A stretch of DNA of 27,555 nucleotides, taken from assembly GCA_910577355.1 (NCBI GenBank), contig CAJTMY010000035.1:1-27555 (forward strand). Reading direction: 5' to 3'. Origin of the DNA: an uncultured Muribaculaceae bacterium. GTDB lineage: Bacteria; Bacteroidota; Bacteroidia; Bacteroidales; Muribaculaceae. Shown one piece after another: positions 1 to 7,985 of this stretch (the first letter of the stretch is position 1; every line of letters begins with the position of its first letter). The notes beneath the pieces are model-generated. The model was not told the DNA's origin, ran no database searches, and saw nothing but the letters and a program-made list of their open reading frames with translations. The translations under genes and the position numbers were made by a program.

Positions 1-51
1 CGACCCTCTGCTTGTAAGGCAGACGCTCTGAACCAGCTGAGCTAAGCGCCC
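1..51 (-). tRNA. tRNA-Val (anticodon TAC), 3' part cut off by window edge
   Basis: Read on the minus strand, the sequence starts GGGCGCTTAGCTCAGCTGG at 51: a 7-base acceptor strand, the invariant TA at positions 8-9, and a D-arm GCTC...GAGC. A 5-bp anticodon stem TCTGC/GCAGA follows around the loop CTTACAA. The anticodon TAC lies at 14-16, giving valine. The window ends in the variable region, so the T arm and the 3' acceptor strand are missing. A good Bacteroidetes promoter lies just upstream, so the tRNA appears to be transcribed separately from yidC. Confidence 0.92.
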
Positions 52-77
52 TTGAGGTTTCTCCGTCGAAAGCGATG

Positions 78-109
78 CAAAGTTACGATGTTTTTTTGAT
101 TCCACCAAA
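78..109 (-). promoter_or_regulatory. Promoter of tRNA-Val
   Basis: On the minus strand TTTG (106-109) is followed by exactly 20 bases and then TAACTTTG (78-85). This matches the Bacteroidetes sigma-ABfr consensus (-33 TTTG, -7 TAnnTTTG). Transcription would start near 71, about 20 bases before the mature tRNA. Confidence 0.7.
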
Positions 110-175
110 TATTTTTTGATGTTTTTGCGGGCGATTTTGTGATTGTGTGTGCAATGTATTGTGGTACAGGATTGT

Positions 176-205
176 AAAAGCGACCCCGCCGGTGGGGCGG
201 GGTCG
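176..205 (-). terminator. Rho-independent terminator of the pyrG-yidC operon
   Basis: A 10-bp perfect GC-rich stem (181-190 with 196-205, 5-base loop) is followed on the minus strand by CTTTT. It lies about 20 bases past the yidC stop codon and before the tRNA promoter, so it separates the two transcripts. Confidence 0.75.
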
Positions 206-225
206 GGGGTATGTGCTGTGGCTGA

Positions 226-2304
226 TTATTTGCGCCTGCCTTTGGCGGCCTGCTGCTGGCGGAGCATTGCCTGCTGCTGGCGCTGTGCTTCCTCGAGTCG
301 TGCCATGAAGCCGGATTTCTTGCGGGGCTTCTTGGCGTTGGCGAGGAGCTGGGCGCGTACCTTGTCTTCGTCGATGAAGTGACGGAATGCCCATGTCTGC
401 ACTATGGTGATTAGCAGCGACAGGAAGTAGTAGTAGCTGAGGCCGGAGGCATAGTCGTTGAAGATGAACAGGAACATGACTGGCATTATGTATGTCATCA
501 GCTTCATGCCGGGCATGGAGTTGCCGCCGGGCTGGTTCTGCATGTTGATGTGCATGTATACTACGTTGACGATGGTCATGAGCAGACAGAAGAGGCTGAC
601 GCCGTTGCCGTAGAAGGGGATGCTGAACGGGAGTGTGACGATGAAGTCGGGGGCGGAAAGGTCGTGTGCCCACAGGAACGACTGTCCGCGCAGCTCTATC
701 GCCGATGGGAAGAAGGAGAACATGGCTATGAGCACGGGCATCTGGAAGAGCATGGGCAGGCAGCCTGAGAAGGGGCTGGCGCCGGTGCGCGAGTAGAGGG
801 CCATGGTTTCCTGCTGGCGCTTCATGGCGTTGTCCTGACCGGGATATTTGTCGTTGATCTCTTTTATCTCGGGTTGGAGCACGCGCATGCGTGCCTGCGA
901 CTTGAAGCTCTTGAATGTGAAGGGGAATATGATGAGCTTGATGAATATGGTGAGCAGCAGGATGATGATGCCGTAGTTGGAGATGAACGAGCTGAGGAAT
1001 GTGAACACGGGGATGACTATCCATGTGTTGATGTAGCGGAAGAATCCCCAGCCGAGCGGGATAAGGCGAGTGAGGTCGAGATCCTCGTCGGGCGATATGG
1101 CGTCGCTGAGCTTCGAGAGCAGCGGGTAGTCGTTGGGGCCGAAGTAGAAGTCGAATACGGCCACGGTGCCGTCGGCGGTGGTGTAGGGCAGCGATGCGGT
1201 CATGTCCATGTCCTTGAGGTAGCGGTCGCTCTTGATGACGGTGCTGCGCAGGTCGGCGGTGGTGAAGTATGCGCGGGGAATTATCACCGACGAGAAGAAC
1301 TGGTTCTTGTAGGCCACCCACTTGATGCGGCCGTTGAGCTGCTTTGAATCGTCCTTGGCATCGGAGAGGTAGTCGGGGCTGTCGCCTACATATTTATAAT
1401 ATATGGCCGAGTTGCGTTCCTCGAATACGCGGCCCTTCTCGTTGCGCGCCATTGTCTGATGCCAGTTGAAGTCGACCGATGCGGTGGACTGCGGCAGTAT
1501 GCCGGCGGCGCCCTTCTGTACGATCTCCATGGATACGAGGTAGTCCTGCGGTTGCAATGTGTAGCGTATGCCCCAGGATGCTCCGTCGGCGAGATCGAGG
1601 GTCATCATCACCGACGAGTCGCTCTCGATGACGGGCGTGAAGTTGAATTCGCGGGTATCGATGCGCTGGTCGGCGGTGGTGAGGGTGAACGAATATCCGT
1701 CTTTGTCGCCCTTGAAGAGCTTCACGGGCTGTACGGTGTCGCCAAACTCGGAGTTGTATTTCTTGAGTGTGACGGCGCTCACCATTCCGCCTCGCGACGA
1801 GATGTCGACCTTGACGAGGTCATTCTCGAGTGTGGTGACGGTGTTGGCTCCGCCGAGGTTGCGGGCGAAGCCTTTGTATTTCTGCACACGGGCCACAAGG
1901 CCGGATACGGCGGCGAGAGCTTTGGCGCGCAGGTCGGGAGCGATGGCCGATGCGGCGGCTGTGCGCAGGTCGGTGATGCGTACTGAGTCGGCACCGACAA
2001 TAACGTGGCCGGTGAGAGTGGCCGAGTCGAGCCGCAGTCTGAAGCTCTCGTCGGCAAGGGTGAATGAGCGGCCACCGTCGGCATCGGCGCGGCCGAGGGT
2101 GCGTACGGCGTCGGCGAGGCCGGCCTCAAGGCTTGCCGACAGGGAGTCGGACACGGCGGGCGGTGTGTCGGCCGCTGTCTGTGCTGTGGCTCCCACAGCG
2201 GCTTTCTGAGCATCGAGCTGCTCCTGGGAGGGGCGGTTGCAGTACATGAAGCCGAAGAAAATCGCGGCCATGCAAATGACGCCCCAAAGAGTGTTTTTAT
2301 CCAT
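226..2304 (-). CDS. yidC: Membrane protein insertase YidC
   Basis: 692 residues. YidC inserts and folds inner-membrane proteins, alone or with SecYEG. An N-terminal membrane segment (about 6-21) is followed by a low-complexity Ala-rich linker. A large periplasmic beta domain (about 155-400) and a C-terminal five-helix insertase core (about 425-645) come next. The core carries the family motif around GCLPMLFQMP (514-523) and the cytoplasmic coiled region beginning at RMRVLQPE. The tail is basic and Gln-rich (660-692), as expected for ribosome contact. At the position of the E. coli groove arginine R366 there is a lysine (K456, in FIKLIIFP). I recall this as usual in Bacteroidetes, but have not checked. 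The start codon is 6 bases after the pyrG stop, so the two genes are co-transcribed. The length exceeds the proteobacterial ~550 because of the longer periplasmic part. Confidence 0.97.
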   Translation of the reverse strand: MDKNTLWGVICMAAIFFGFMYCNRPSQEQLDAQKAAVGATAQTAADTPPAVSDSLSASLEAGLADAVRTLGRADADGGRSFTLADESFRLRLDSATLTGHVIVGADSVRITDLRTAAASAIAPDLRAKALAAVSGLVARVQKYKGFARNLGGANTVTTLENDLVKVDISSRGGMVSAVTLKKYNSEFGDTVQPVKLFKGDKDGYSFTLTTADQRIDTREFNFTPVIESDSSVMMTLDLADGASWGIRYTLQPQDYLVSMEIVQKGAAGILPQSTASVDFNWHQTMARNEKGRVFEERNSAIYYKYVGDSPDYLSDAKDDSKQLNGRIKWVAYKNQFFSSVIIPRAYFTTADLRSTVIKSDRYLKDMDMTASLPYTTADGTVAVFDFYFGPNDYPLLSKLSDAISPDEDLDLTRLIPLGWGFFRYINTWIVIPVFTFLSSFISNYGIIILLLTIFIKLIIFPFTFKSFKSQARMRVLQPEIKEINDKYPGQDNAMKRQQETMALYSRTGASPFSGCLPMLFQMPVLIAMFSFFPSAIELRGQSFLWAHDLSAPDFIVTLPFSIPFYGNGVSLFCLLMTIVNVVYMHINMQNQPGGNSMPGMKLMTYIMPVMFLFIFNDYASGLSYYYFLSLLITIVQTWAFRHFIDEDKVRAQLLANAKKPRKKSGFMARLEEAQRQQQAMLRQQQAAKGRRK

Positions 2305-2310
2305 TTGAAA

Positions 2311-3939
2311 TCAGTGTTTTTCGGATTTGGCGCGTTCGTCGCGGTATGCTATTGCCGCCCGCATGAACGACATGAACAGGGGGTGTGGGTGTAGGACTGT
2401 TGATGAATATTCGGGGTGATACTGTGTGCCGATGAACCATCGGAGCGACGGGATCTCGACTACCTCCACGAGTCCGGAGGCCGGATTGATGCCTGTGCAG
2501 GCCATTCCGGCCTGCTCGAAAGCCTCGCGGTATGAGTTGTTGAATTCGAAGCGGTGGCGGTGGCGCTCGCGGATGTCGGTGGTTCCGTATGCTGCGGCTG
2601 CGCGCGAGCCGGCAGTGAGCCGGCAGTCGTATGCGCCGAGGCGCATGGTGCCGCCGAGATTGGAGATGCTTTTCTGCTCTTCCATCAGGTCGATTACGGG
2701 ATGTGGGGTGGAGGGGCTCATCTCGGTGGAGTTGGCGTCGGGGAGGCCGAGCACGTCGCGGGCATACTCGATGACCATGCACTGCATGCCCAGACATATG
2801 CCGAATGTGGGGATGTCGTGCTCGCGGCAGTAGCGCAGGGCGGCGAATTTGCCCTCGATGCCGCGCTGGCCGAAGCCGGGGGCTATGATGACGCCGTCCA
2901 TCCGGCCGAGTTTCTCGCCGGCGTCGGCATCGGTGAGCTTTTCGGAGTGTATGTATACGAGCTTGAGCTTGTGCGTATTGTATGTGGCGGCTTGGAAGAG
3001 GGCTTCATTTATGGACTTATAGGCGTCCTGCAGCTCGACGTATTTGCCCACGAGGCCGATGGTGACTGTGTCGTCGGCATTGTCCATCTTGTGCAGGAAG
3101 TCGAGCCATGCGGCCATGTCGGGTTCGGGGTGCGGGCCGGCGTGTGTCTTGCGCAGCACGATGTCGTCGAGGCCTTGCTCGTGCATGCGCAGGGGGACGC
3201 GGTATATGGTGTCGACGTCGATGCTCTGTACCACGGCGTCGGGGGCGACGTTGCAGAACAGTGCTATCTTGCGGCGCATGTCGTTGCCTATGTGGTGCTC
3301 GGTGCGCAGCACCAGGATGTCGGGCTGTATGCCGAGCTCCTGAAGCTTTTTCACCGAGTGCTGTGTGGGCTTGGTCTTGAGTTCCTTTGCGGCGGCGATG
3401 TATGGCACGTATGTGAGGTGGATGCACAGCGAGTTGTCGCCGAGCTCCCACCGCAGCTGGCGTACGGCTTCGAGGAATGGGAGCGACTCTATGTCGCCGA
3501 CCACGCCGCCGATCTCGGTGATGATGAAGTCGAAGTCGCCCGTATTGCCGAGCGCCTTCACCGCGCGCTTTATCTCGTCGGTGATGTGGGGGACGATCTG
3601 GACGGTCTTGCCGAGGTAGTCGCCGCGGCGTTCCTTGTCGATTACCGACCGGTAGATGCGTCCGGTGGTTATGTTGTTGGCGCGTGTGGTGTGTATGTCG
3701 GTGAATCGCTCGTAGTGTCCGAGGTCGAGGTCGGCTTCGTGGCCGTCTACGGTGACGTAGCATTCGCCGTGTTCGTATGGGTTGAGCGTGCCGGGGTCGA
3801 TGTTGATGTAAGGGTCGAATTTCTGTATGGTGACCCTGTATCCGCGGGCGATGAGGAGATTGGCGAGTGACGAGGAGATGATGCCCTTGCCGAGTGAAGA
3901 TACGACACCGCCGGTGACGAAAATGTACTTAGTTTCCAC
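2311..3939 (-). CDS. pyrG: CTP synthase (glutamine hydrolysing)
   Basis: 542 residues, the standard family length. It converts UTP, ATP and glutamine to CTP, the last step of pyrimidine nucleotide synthesis, in the cytoplasm. The N-terminal synthetase domain begins with the P-loop-like GGVVSSLGKG (10-19) and carries the UTP/CTP site region with GHYERF (74-79). The C-terminal class I glutamine amidotransferase domain has the oxyanion strand PGFGQRG (354-360), the nucleophile Cys382 in GICLGMQ and the His508/Glu510 pair in QYHPE. All catalytic residues are present. It is the first gene of an operon with yidC and is read from a promoter about 75-105 bases upstream. Confidence 0.98.
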   Translation of the reverse strand: METKYIFVTGGVVSSLGKGIISSSLANLLIARGYRVTIQKFDPYINIDPGTLNPYEHGECYVTVDGHEADLDLGHYERFTDIHTTRANNITTGRIYRSVIDKERRGDYLGKTVQIVPHITDEIKRAVKALGNTGDFDFIITEIGGVVGDIESLPFLEAVRQLRWELGDNSLCIHLTYVPYIAAAKELKTKPTQHSVKKLQELGIQPDILVLRTEHHIGNDMRRKIALFCNVAPDAVVQSIDVDTIYRVPLRMHEQGLDDIVLRKTHAGPHPEPDMAAWLDFLHKMDNADDTVTIGLVGKYVELQDAYKSINEALFQAATYNTHKLKLVYIHSEKLTDADAGEKLGRMDGVIIAPGFGQRGIEGKFAALRYCREHDIPTFGICLGMQCMVIEYARDVLGLPDANSTEMSPSTPHPVIDLMEEQKSISNLGGTMRLGAYDCRLTAGSRAAAAYGTTDIRERHRHRFEFNNSYREAFEQAGMACTGINPASGLVEVVEIPSLRWFIGTQYHPEYSSTVLHPHPLFMSFMRAAIAYRDERAKSEKH

Positions 3940-4014
3940 GCTTTGAATGTGTTATATAACCAACAAAAACGGCCGTGGCGGACATGGCAATCCTTCGCGG
4001 TCAGAAAATATCGG

Positions 4015-4046
4015 CAAAGATACGAATAAGTCGAGAGCAAAACAAA
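4015..4046 (-). promoter_or_regulatory. Promoter of pyrG-yidC
   Basis: Minus-strand TTTG (4043-4046), a 20-base spacer and TATCTTTG (4015-4022). Predicted start near 4008 gives a leader of about 70 bases before the pyrG ATG at 3939. The leader has no clear attenuator hairpin that I can see. The 3940-4148 interval holds nothing else convincing. Confidence 0.65.
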
Positions 4047-4148
4047 ATTTATTTTGATTTTGCCGAGCGCGAGTATCTTAGGCGCAGACAAAGATACGAA
4101 TTTTCGGCCGAAAAACGGTGCCCTGCCGGGTAAAATAAGTGCGAGCGC

Positions 4149-4706
4149 TTAAAATTCCTGTTGTCGCCAGGGAATCTCGGTGATTCCGGCGGTGTGGTTG
4201 ATGTGGCGTGCAAGGGCGAAGAGGTAGTCGCTGAGGCGGTTGACGTAGCGCAGGATGCCGGGGTCGACGTCGATGGTGCGTGCGAGTGCGATGATTCGTC
4301 GCTCTGCGCGGCGTGCCACTGTGCGGGCTATGTTGGCGCGGGCGGCGCCGGGATGTCCGCCGGGCAGGATGAACTGTCGCAGCGTGGGCAGTGAGCCGTC
4401 GACGGCGTCGATGGCCTCCTCGATGGCGGATATCGCCTCGGACGGCAGTGGCCGTGGCTGCCACTTGGATTCAGGCTCGGTGGCGAGGGCTGCGCCGATG
4501 TCGAATAGAGTGTTCTGCATCGACTGTATTTCTGCACGGCGTGTGTCGTCGAGTGTATCGGATGCGGCTACAAGACCGAGCCATGAATTGAGCTCGTCGA
4601 CTGTACCGTATGCTTCGAGGCGCAGCGAGTCTTTGGGGGCGCGGGTGCCTCCGACGAGCGATGTAGTGCCGTCGTCGCCGGTGCGGGTGTAGAGTCGGCT
4701 TTTCAT
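4149..4706 (-). CDS. PduO-type cob(I)alamin adenosyltransferase
   Basis: 185 residues, typical length. It transfers the 5'-deoxyadenosyl group of ATP to cob(I)alamin to make adenosylcobalamin. The N-terminal ATP-binding segment TRTGDDGTTSLVGG (7-20) is the PduO signature. YGTVDELNS (33-41), the segment from PGGHPGAARANIARTVARR (115-133) and YVNRLSDYLFALAR (154-167) are the other conserved blocks of this trimeric helical-bundle family. Its ATG overlaps the stop of the upstream LOG-family gene by four bases (ATGA), so translation is probably coupled. No B12 biosynthesis genes are nearby. In Bacteroidales the cofactor usually serves methylmalonyl-CoA mutase, so a salvage role is likely. Confidence 0.93.
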   Translation of the reverse strand: MKSRLYTRTGDDGTTSLVGGTRAPKDSLRLEAYGTVDELNSWLGLVAASDTLDDTRRAEIQSMQNTLFDIGAALATEPESKWQPRPLPSEAISAIEEAIDAVDGSLPTLRQFILPGGHPGAARANIARTVARRAERRIIALARTIDVDPGILRYVNRLSDYLFALARHINHTAGITEIPWRQQEF

Positions 4707-5254
4707 TTTTCGAGTTCGTTTTTACATTTTTCGAGTGCGTCGATAAGGCTGTCGACGGTGGAGGCGACGATGAGAGATTCGAGCGGGCGGGCTGTCATGA
4801 GGCCGCAGTCGACAAAGTGCTGCAGCTGTGCGAGCAGGTGGTCGAATACGCCGTCGGGGTTGAATAATATGACGCGTTTGTCGCGTCGCATCGTGAAGTT
4901 TATGTATCCGAATGATGCCGCAAACTCGTCGAGTGTGCCGTATCCGCCGGGAAGCACCACAAATGTGTCGGAGAGCAGCTGCATCACACCTTTGCGGTCG
5001 TTGAGATCGGCGGTGGGCACTCGCACATCGTTGTATGGCGAGGCCTGGTTGGCGCGTCGCGTGGGTACGATGCCTACCACGGTGCCCCCGGCATTCTTGC
5101 ATGCTTTGGCAGCCACGCACATGAGCCCTGCGTCCACGCCGCCGTATACCATCTGGAAGTTGTTGCGGCCTATCCAGTCGCCTACCGCGCGTGCGCCGTC
5201 CTGCCAGTTTGCGGGCAGATTGTCCATGGAACTGCAATATACGGCTATTTTCAT
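4703..5254 (-). CDS. LOG-family nucleoside 5'-monophosphate phosphoribohydrolase
   Basis: 183 residues from the ATG at 5254. An in-frame TTG seven codons upstream lies across the promoter and is unlikely to be used. The protein has the lysine-decarboxylase-like/LOG fold: VYGGVDAGLM (36-45), the Arg/Lys pair in DLNDRKGVM (83-91) and the diagnostic PGGYGTLDE (102-110), in which the glutamate is catalytic. Known members cleave the N-glycosidic bond of cytokinin ribotides or AMP-like nucleotides. The annotation as lysine decarboxylase found in older records is not supported by this motif set. The natural substrate in gut Bacteroidales is unknown. It leads a two-gene unit with the cobalamin adenosyltransferase. 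Confidence 0.9.
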   Translation of the reverse strand: MKIAVYCSSMDNLPANWQDGARAVGDWIGRNNFQMVYGGVDAGLMCVAAKACKNAGGTVVGIVPTRRANQASPYNDVRVPTADLNDRKGVMQLLSDTFVVLPGGYGTLDEFAASFGYINFTMRRDKRVILFNPDGVFDHLLAQLQHFVDCGLMTARPLESLIVASTVDSLIDALEKCKNELEK

Positions 5255-5267
5255 AACGTTGATAAAT

Positions 5268-5301
5268 TTTGCCAAAGATAGGTATTTTATTTGTAATTTT
5301 G
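5268..5301 (+). promoter_or_regulatory. Promoter of the unknown gene at 5323
   Basis: TTTG (5268-5271), a 22-base spacer and TAATTTTG (5294-5301) in Bacteroidetes style. The ATG follows 21 bases after the -7 element. This favours the ATG at 5323 over an upstream in-frame ATG at 5269, which would lie inside the promoter. Confidence 0.55.
5273..5280 (-). promoter_or_regulatory. -7 element for the LOG/adenosyltransferase unit
   Basis: TATCTTTG on the minus strand, 18 bases before the ATG at 5254. The best upstream partner is TTGACA at 5305-5310 with a 24-base gap, longer than usual. It sits back to back with the promoter of the divergent gene at 5323. Confidence 0.5.
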
Positions 5302-5322
5302 TGCTGTCAACCTAAAAAAAGT

Positions 5323-5958
5323 ATGAGATATCAGGATATAAAACCATCGTACAGTGCCCGGGAGGCGTTTTTGGCTCTTGTGGGCGAATGTACGGATACG
5401 GACAGCTATGTGCGCTCCACGGGTGAGGCGCTGGCGATGTACGACCATGCATGGAAGAAGGTGCGGGCAGCGGGCGGCGATGTGGATATGGCGATTGCCG
5501 ATTTCCTGCTTGTGGGTTCGGCTCATCTCGACGCGCTCGACATGGCCGGTCTGCGGCATCAGGCGCTTTGTACAATGGTCACCATGCTTGTGAGTGTGGA
5601 TATGGCCGGTGTGAGCCGCCCGGGACTGGGACTCGCCTACATGCGGCTGCATCTGGGCTGCGTCCGTGGCTGTGTGGAGCTGTGCGCGCATACGGGCGGG
5701 GATGCTTTTGCCGCCGCGCATGCCGGAGCCGTGCTGCGTCTCGAACTTGCCTTATATGCCGGAGCGTACGATGAGTTTACGGCCCGATATGCACCCGATG
5801 CCGATGATATATGCGAGCTGGCGGGCATGCGCGAGGCCGTGGCCCGATACAAGGGCGAGCGTGGCGATGGCGAGACGGTTACGGCGTCGATAGATAATCC
5901 CGCCGAGGCACTTGTGGACATGATGGCTCGTATGGCGGCCATTGGCGACGGCGACTGA
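5323..5958 (+). CDS. Hypothetical alpha-helical protein
   Basis: 211 residues; I do not recognise the family. No signal peptide or membrane segment is evident. The composition (Ala, Leu, Met, Asp-rich, few Pro) and amphipathic spacing suggest an all-helical, possibly TPR- or alpha-solenoid-like cytoplasmic protein. There are four cysteines in the middle (around LGCVRGCVELCAH) without a clear metal-site pattern. It is transcribed alone, divergent from the LOG gene and convergent with the lipoprotein gene, whose stop codon is only 8 bases from its own. Codon use and GC match the neighbours, so it is probably a resident gene. Confidence 0.75.
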   Translation: MRYQDIKPSYSAREAFLALVGECTDTDSYVRSTGEALAMYDHAWKKVRAAGGDVDMAIADFLLVGSAHLDALDMAGLRHQALCTMVTMLVSVDMAGVSRPGLGLAYMRLHLGCVRGCVELCAHTGGDAFAAAHAGAVLRLELALYAGAYDEFTARYAPDADDICELAGMREAVARYKGERGDGETVTASIDNPAEALVDMMARMAAIGDGD

Positions 5959-5966
5959 AGGGGCGG

Positions 5967-7985
5967 TCAGAATCGGCGGCGGTTGCCGGTAGTCTGTTGG
6001 AAGCCGCCCATGTTCAGATTATTGTTGTTGCGGTTATTCCGGTTGTTTCGGTTGAGGCGGTCGTTTCCGTTGTTGTATCGGTCGTCGATGTAGTCCGAAC
6101 CCATGAATTCGTCCTCCTCGGTGTTTTCATCCTCCCGGCCGGGCGCTTTTTCGCCGCGCTTGAGCTTGGGCTTGTTCTTGAGCAGGGCATAAGGTTTCTG
6201 CCGGTCGACGGGCAGCTCGTAGATGTCCCAGTCCTGCTCGATGTCCCAGTTTCGTTTGAGCTCGATCTTTTTTGGGTAGTAGGCCACTTCCTCGGGCTGT
6301 ATGGAGTCGAGCAGGCCGGTGGTCCACTCGCCGTTGCCGTCGGTGTCGGAGAACATGCGCAGATAATACGTGCCGGGCTGTACATACTTGAATACGGCGC
6401 GTCCATCGACGGCTCGCACTGTGCGCACCGAGTCGTCGGAGTTGTTGAGCAGTTCGACTACGGCTGTGGTGTCGGCTCCGATAAGGCGTACGGTAAGGTT
6501 GGAATAGTCTTCAAGAGCCCGTACGGCGAATTCCTGCGAGAATTTCCTGTTGTGCTCGTCGTAGACGCTGTGTATCGCGGCCGAATCGATGGTGAGCCGG
6601 TACTTGGCGCCCGGCTCCCAACGGTAGTCGATCTGCCGCTGCAGCACGGGGTGGAGTGAGTCGTTGGTTATGGCGAATGGCTTTGCGATCCAGTTGGTGT
6701 CTACCTGCATCTCGAAGTGTATCATTGAGGTGTCGATGGATGCGAGAGGCTGTCCTGCCGAGAATGTGAGAGGCCTGTATACCTCCTGTGTGGTGCCGGA
6801 TGCGATTGCTAAGGGGAGTGTGTCGAATCGCGGGGGCAGCGTGTCGGCCTCGATTTCTTTTTTTGAGCGTTTGGGGTCGCGGTAGAAGAAACGCAGGGTG
6901 TCGGTGGTCCATACGAGGCGTTCGAGCGAGTCGGGCTTCATGTATCGCACCGACAGGCGCAGGGAGTCGGTATGGTATACAGCTGTATCGGTGAGCCACA
7001 TGGTGAGCGAGTCGCCGCGCGACGAATATATGGGGATGCCCCATCGCGATGCCGGCGTGCCGTGCAGCGATGTGTCGCGGGGGCCGTCGACGATGGCGAG
7101 CTGCGGCAGGGAGTCGGTGGGCGCGCCAAGCTCTACCGTTATCTTGCGGCGCTCGGGGCGCTTGTAATCCTTGAGATATTGGGCGCGGTAATCCTCGTTG
7201 AAGAATGAGAGCAGTATGTCGTTGGGCAGGTATTGCAGGCCGTTGCGGTGTACCAGCGAGTCCTCGCCGGTGGAGCTGTACAGCGTGTCGGTGATGCCGA
7301 TGCTCTCCACGCGGGGTGATACTGTCACATCCATGAACGCCACATTCTCCGAGCGGTCCCAGTGCCAGTCGCGGTTGATGTCCTTTATGGCATACACACG
7401 GTATTGCCCTTCGGGGAGGTTGCGTATGGTGAACTGCCCGTACTGGTTGGTGCGGGCGATGCGGTCGGGGGGCAGTGTGCGCACGGCGGTGTCGCTGAGG
7501 TTGGAGTATGCGCCAACGATCATACCTTGGGCGGGTTCGAGGTTCTGTGCGCCGAGCACGATGCCCGATATGCGCAGCGAGTCTATCGAGTCGCCGGTGG
7601 AGAAGTCGAGGGCGAATCCGTCGAGCACGTTGCCTTCGTTGAGATCCTTGATGGCGTCGCCGAAGTCGATGGTGTAGGTGGTGTTGGCCTTGAGCGTGTC
7701 GCGCAGGCGCACGTTGACGCGGCGTCCGTTGGCTGTGATCGAGGGAGCTTCGAGCTGCGCCGGCGATACCACCACCTTGTTGAAGGCGTCATCGAGCTGC
7801 ACGTTCTCGTCGAAGACGATGGAGAAGCTGTTGCCCGATACCCGGGTCTGCCCCGGCGCGGGGTTGGAGCGCACATATACCGGAGGATTCTCGTCGCGCG
7901 GGCCGCCGTCGATACGGCCCACACTGGCACAGGCCGTGAGTATCACGGCCACGACAAGGGCGGGCAGCAGGCGCAGCGGCTTCAT
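5967..7985 (-). CDS. Ig-like (Big_5) domain lipoprotein
   Basis: 672 residues from the ATG at 7985, which overlaps the pfkA stop (TGATG). Residues 1-19 form a lipoprotein signal peptide ending in the lipobox LTAC (Cys19), so the mature protein is membrane anchored, probably in the outer membrane. Residues ~31-135 resemble a bacterial Ig-like domain of the Big_5 type, starting DENPPVYVRSNPAPGQTRVS and containing FSIVFDENVQLDDAF. The middle contains a carboxypeptidase-regulatory/SpaA-like segment (YGQFTIRNLPEGQYRVYAIKD), and a similar prealbumin-like repeat (FKYVQPGTYYLRMFSDTDGNG) comes near the C terminus. The last ~45 residues are an Arg/Asn-rich low-complexity tail. Members of this Bacteroidetes family are common but functionally uncharacterised. 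Linkage with pfkA is probably coincidental to function. Confidence 0.88.
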   Translation of the reverse strand: MKPLRLLPALVVAVILTACASVGRIDGGPRDENPPVYVRSNPAPGQTRVSGNSFSIVFDENVQLDDAFNKVVVSPAQLEAPSITANGRRVNVRLRDTLKANTTYTIDFGDAIKDLNEGNVLDGFALDFSTGDSIDSLRISGIVLGAQNLEPAQGMIVGAYSNLSDTAVRTLPPDRIARTNQYGQFTIRNLPEGQYRVYAIKDINRDWHWDRSENVAFMDVTVSPRVESIGITDTLYSSTGEDSLVHRNGLQYLPNDILLSFFNEDYRAQYLKDYKRPERRKITVELGAPTDSLPQLAIVDGPRDTSLHGTPASRWGIPIYSSRGDSLTMWLTDTAVYHTDSLRLSVRYMKPDSLERLVWTTDTLRFFYRDPKRSKKEIEADTLPPRFDTLPLAIASGTTQEVYRPLTFSAGQPLASIDTSMIHFEMQVDTNWIAKPFAITNDSLHPVLQRQIDYRWEPGAKYRLTIDSAAIHSVYDEHNRKFSQEFAVRALEDYSNLTVRLIGADTTAVVELLNNSDDSVRTVRAVDGRAVFKYVQPGTYYLRMFSDTDGNGEWTTGLLDSIQPEEVAYYPKKIELKRNWDIEQDWDIYELPVDRQKPYALLKNKPKLKRGEKAPGREDENTEEDEFMGSDYIDDRYNNGNDRLNRNNRNNRNNNNLNMGGFQQTTGNRRRF

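Noticed and set aside
456..466. K456 of YidC (bases near 930) as a defective groove residue
   Set aside because: Lysine keeps the positive charge, and I recall it as usual in Bacteroidetes YidC, so it is noted only in the gene entry. The positions given here are residue numbers.
2554..3870. 438-codon open frame on the plus strand
   Set aside because: It is antisense to pyrG. GC-rich codon bias creates long mirror frames throughout this window.
4089..4096. A second TATCTTTG on the minus strand upstream of pyrG
   Set aside because: There is no TTTG or TTG at the right distance and a better promoter lies at 4015-4046. It could be a weak second promoter.
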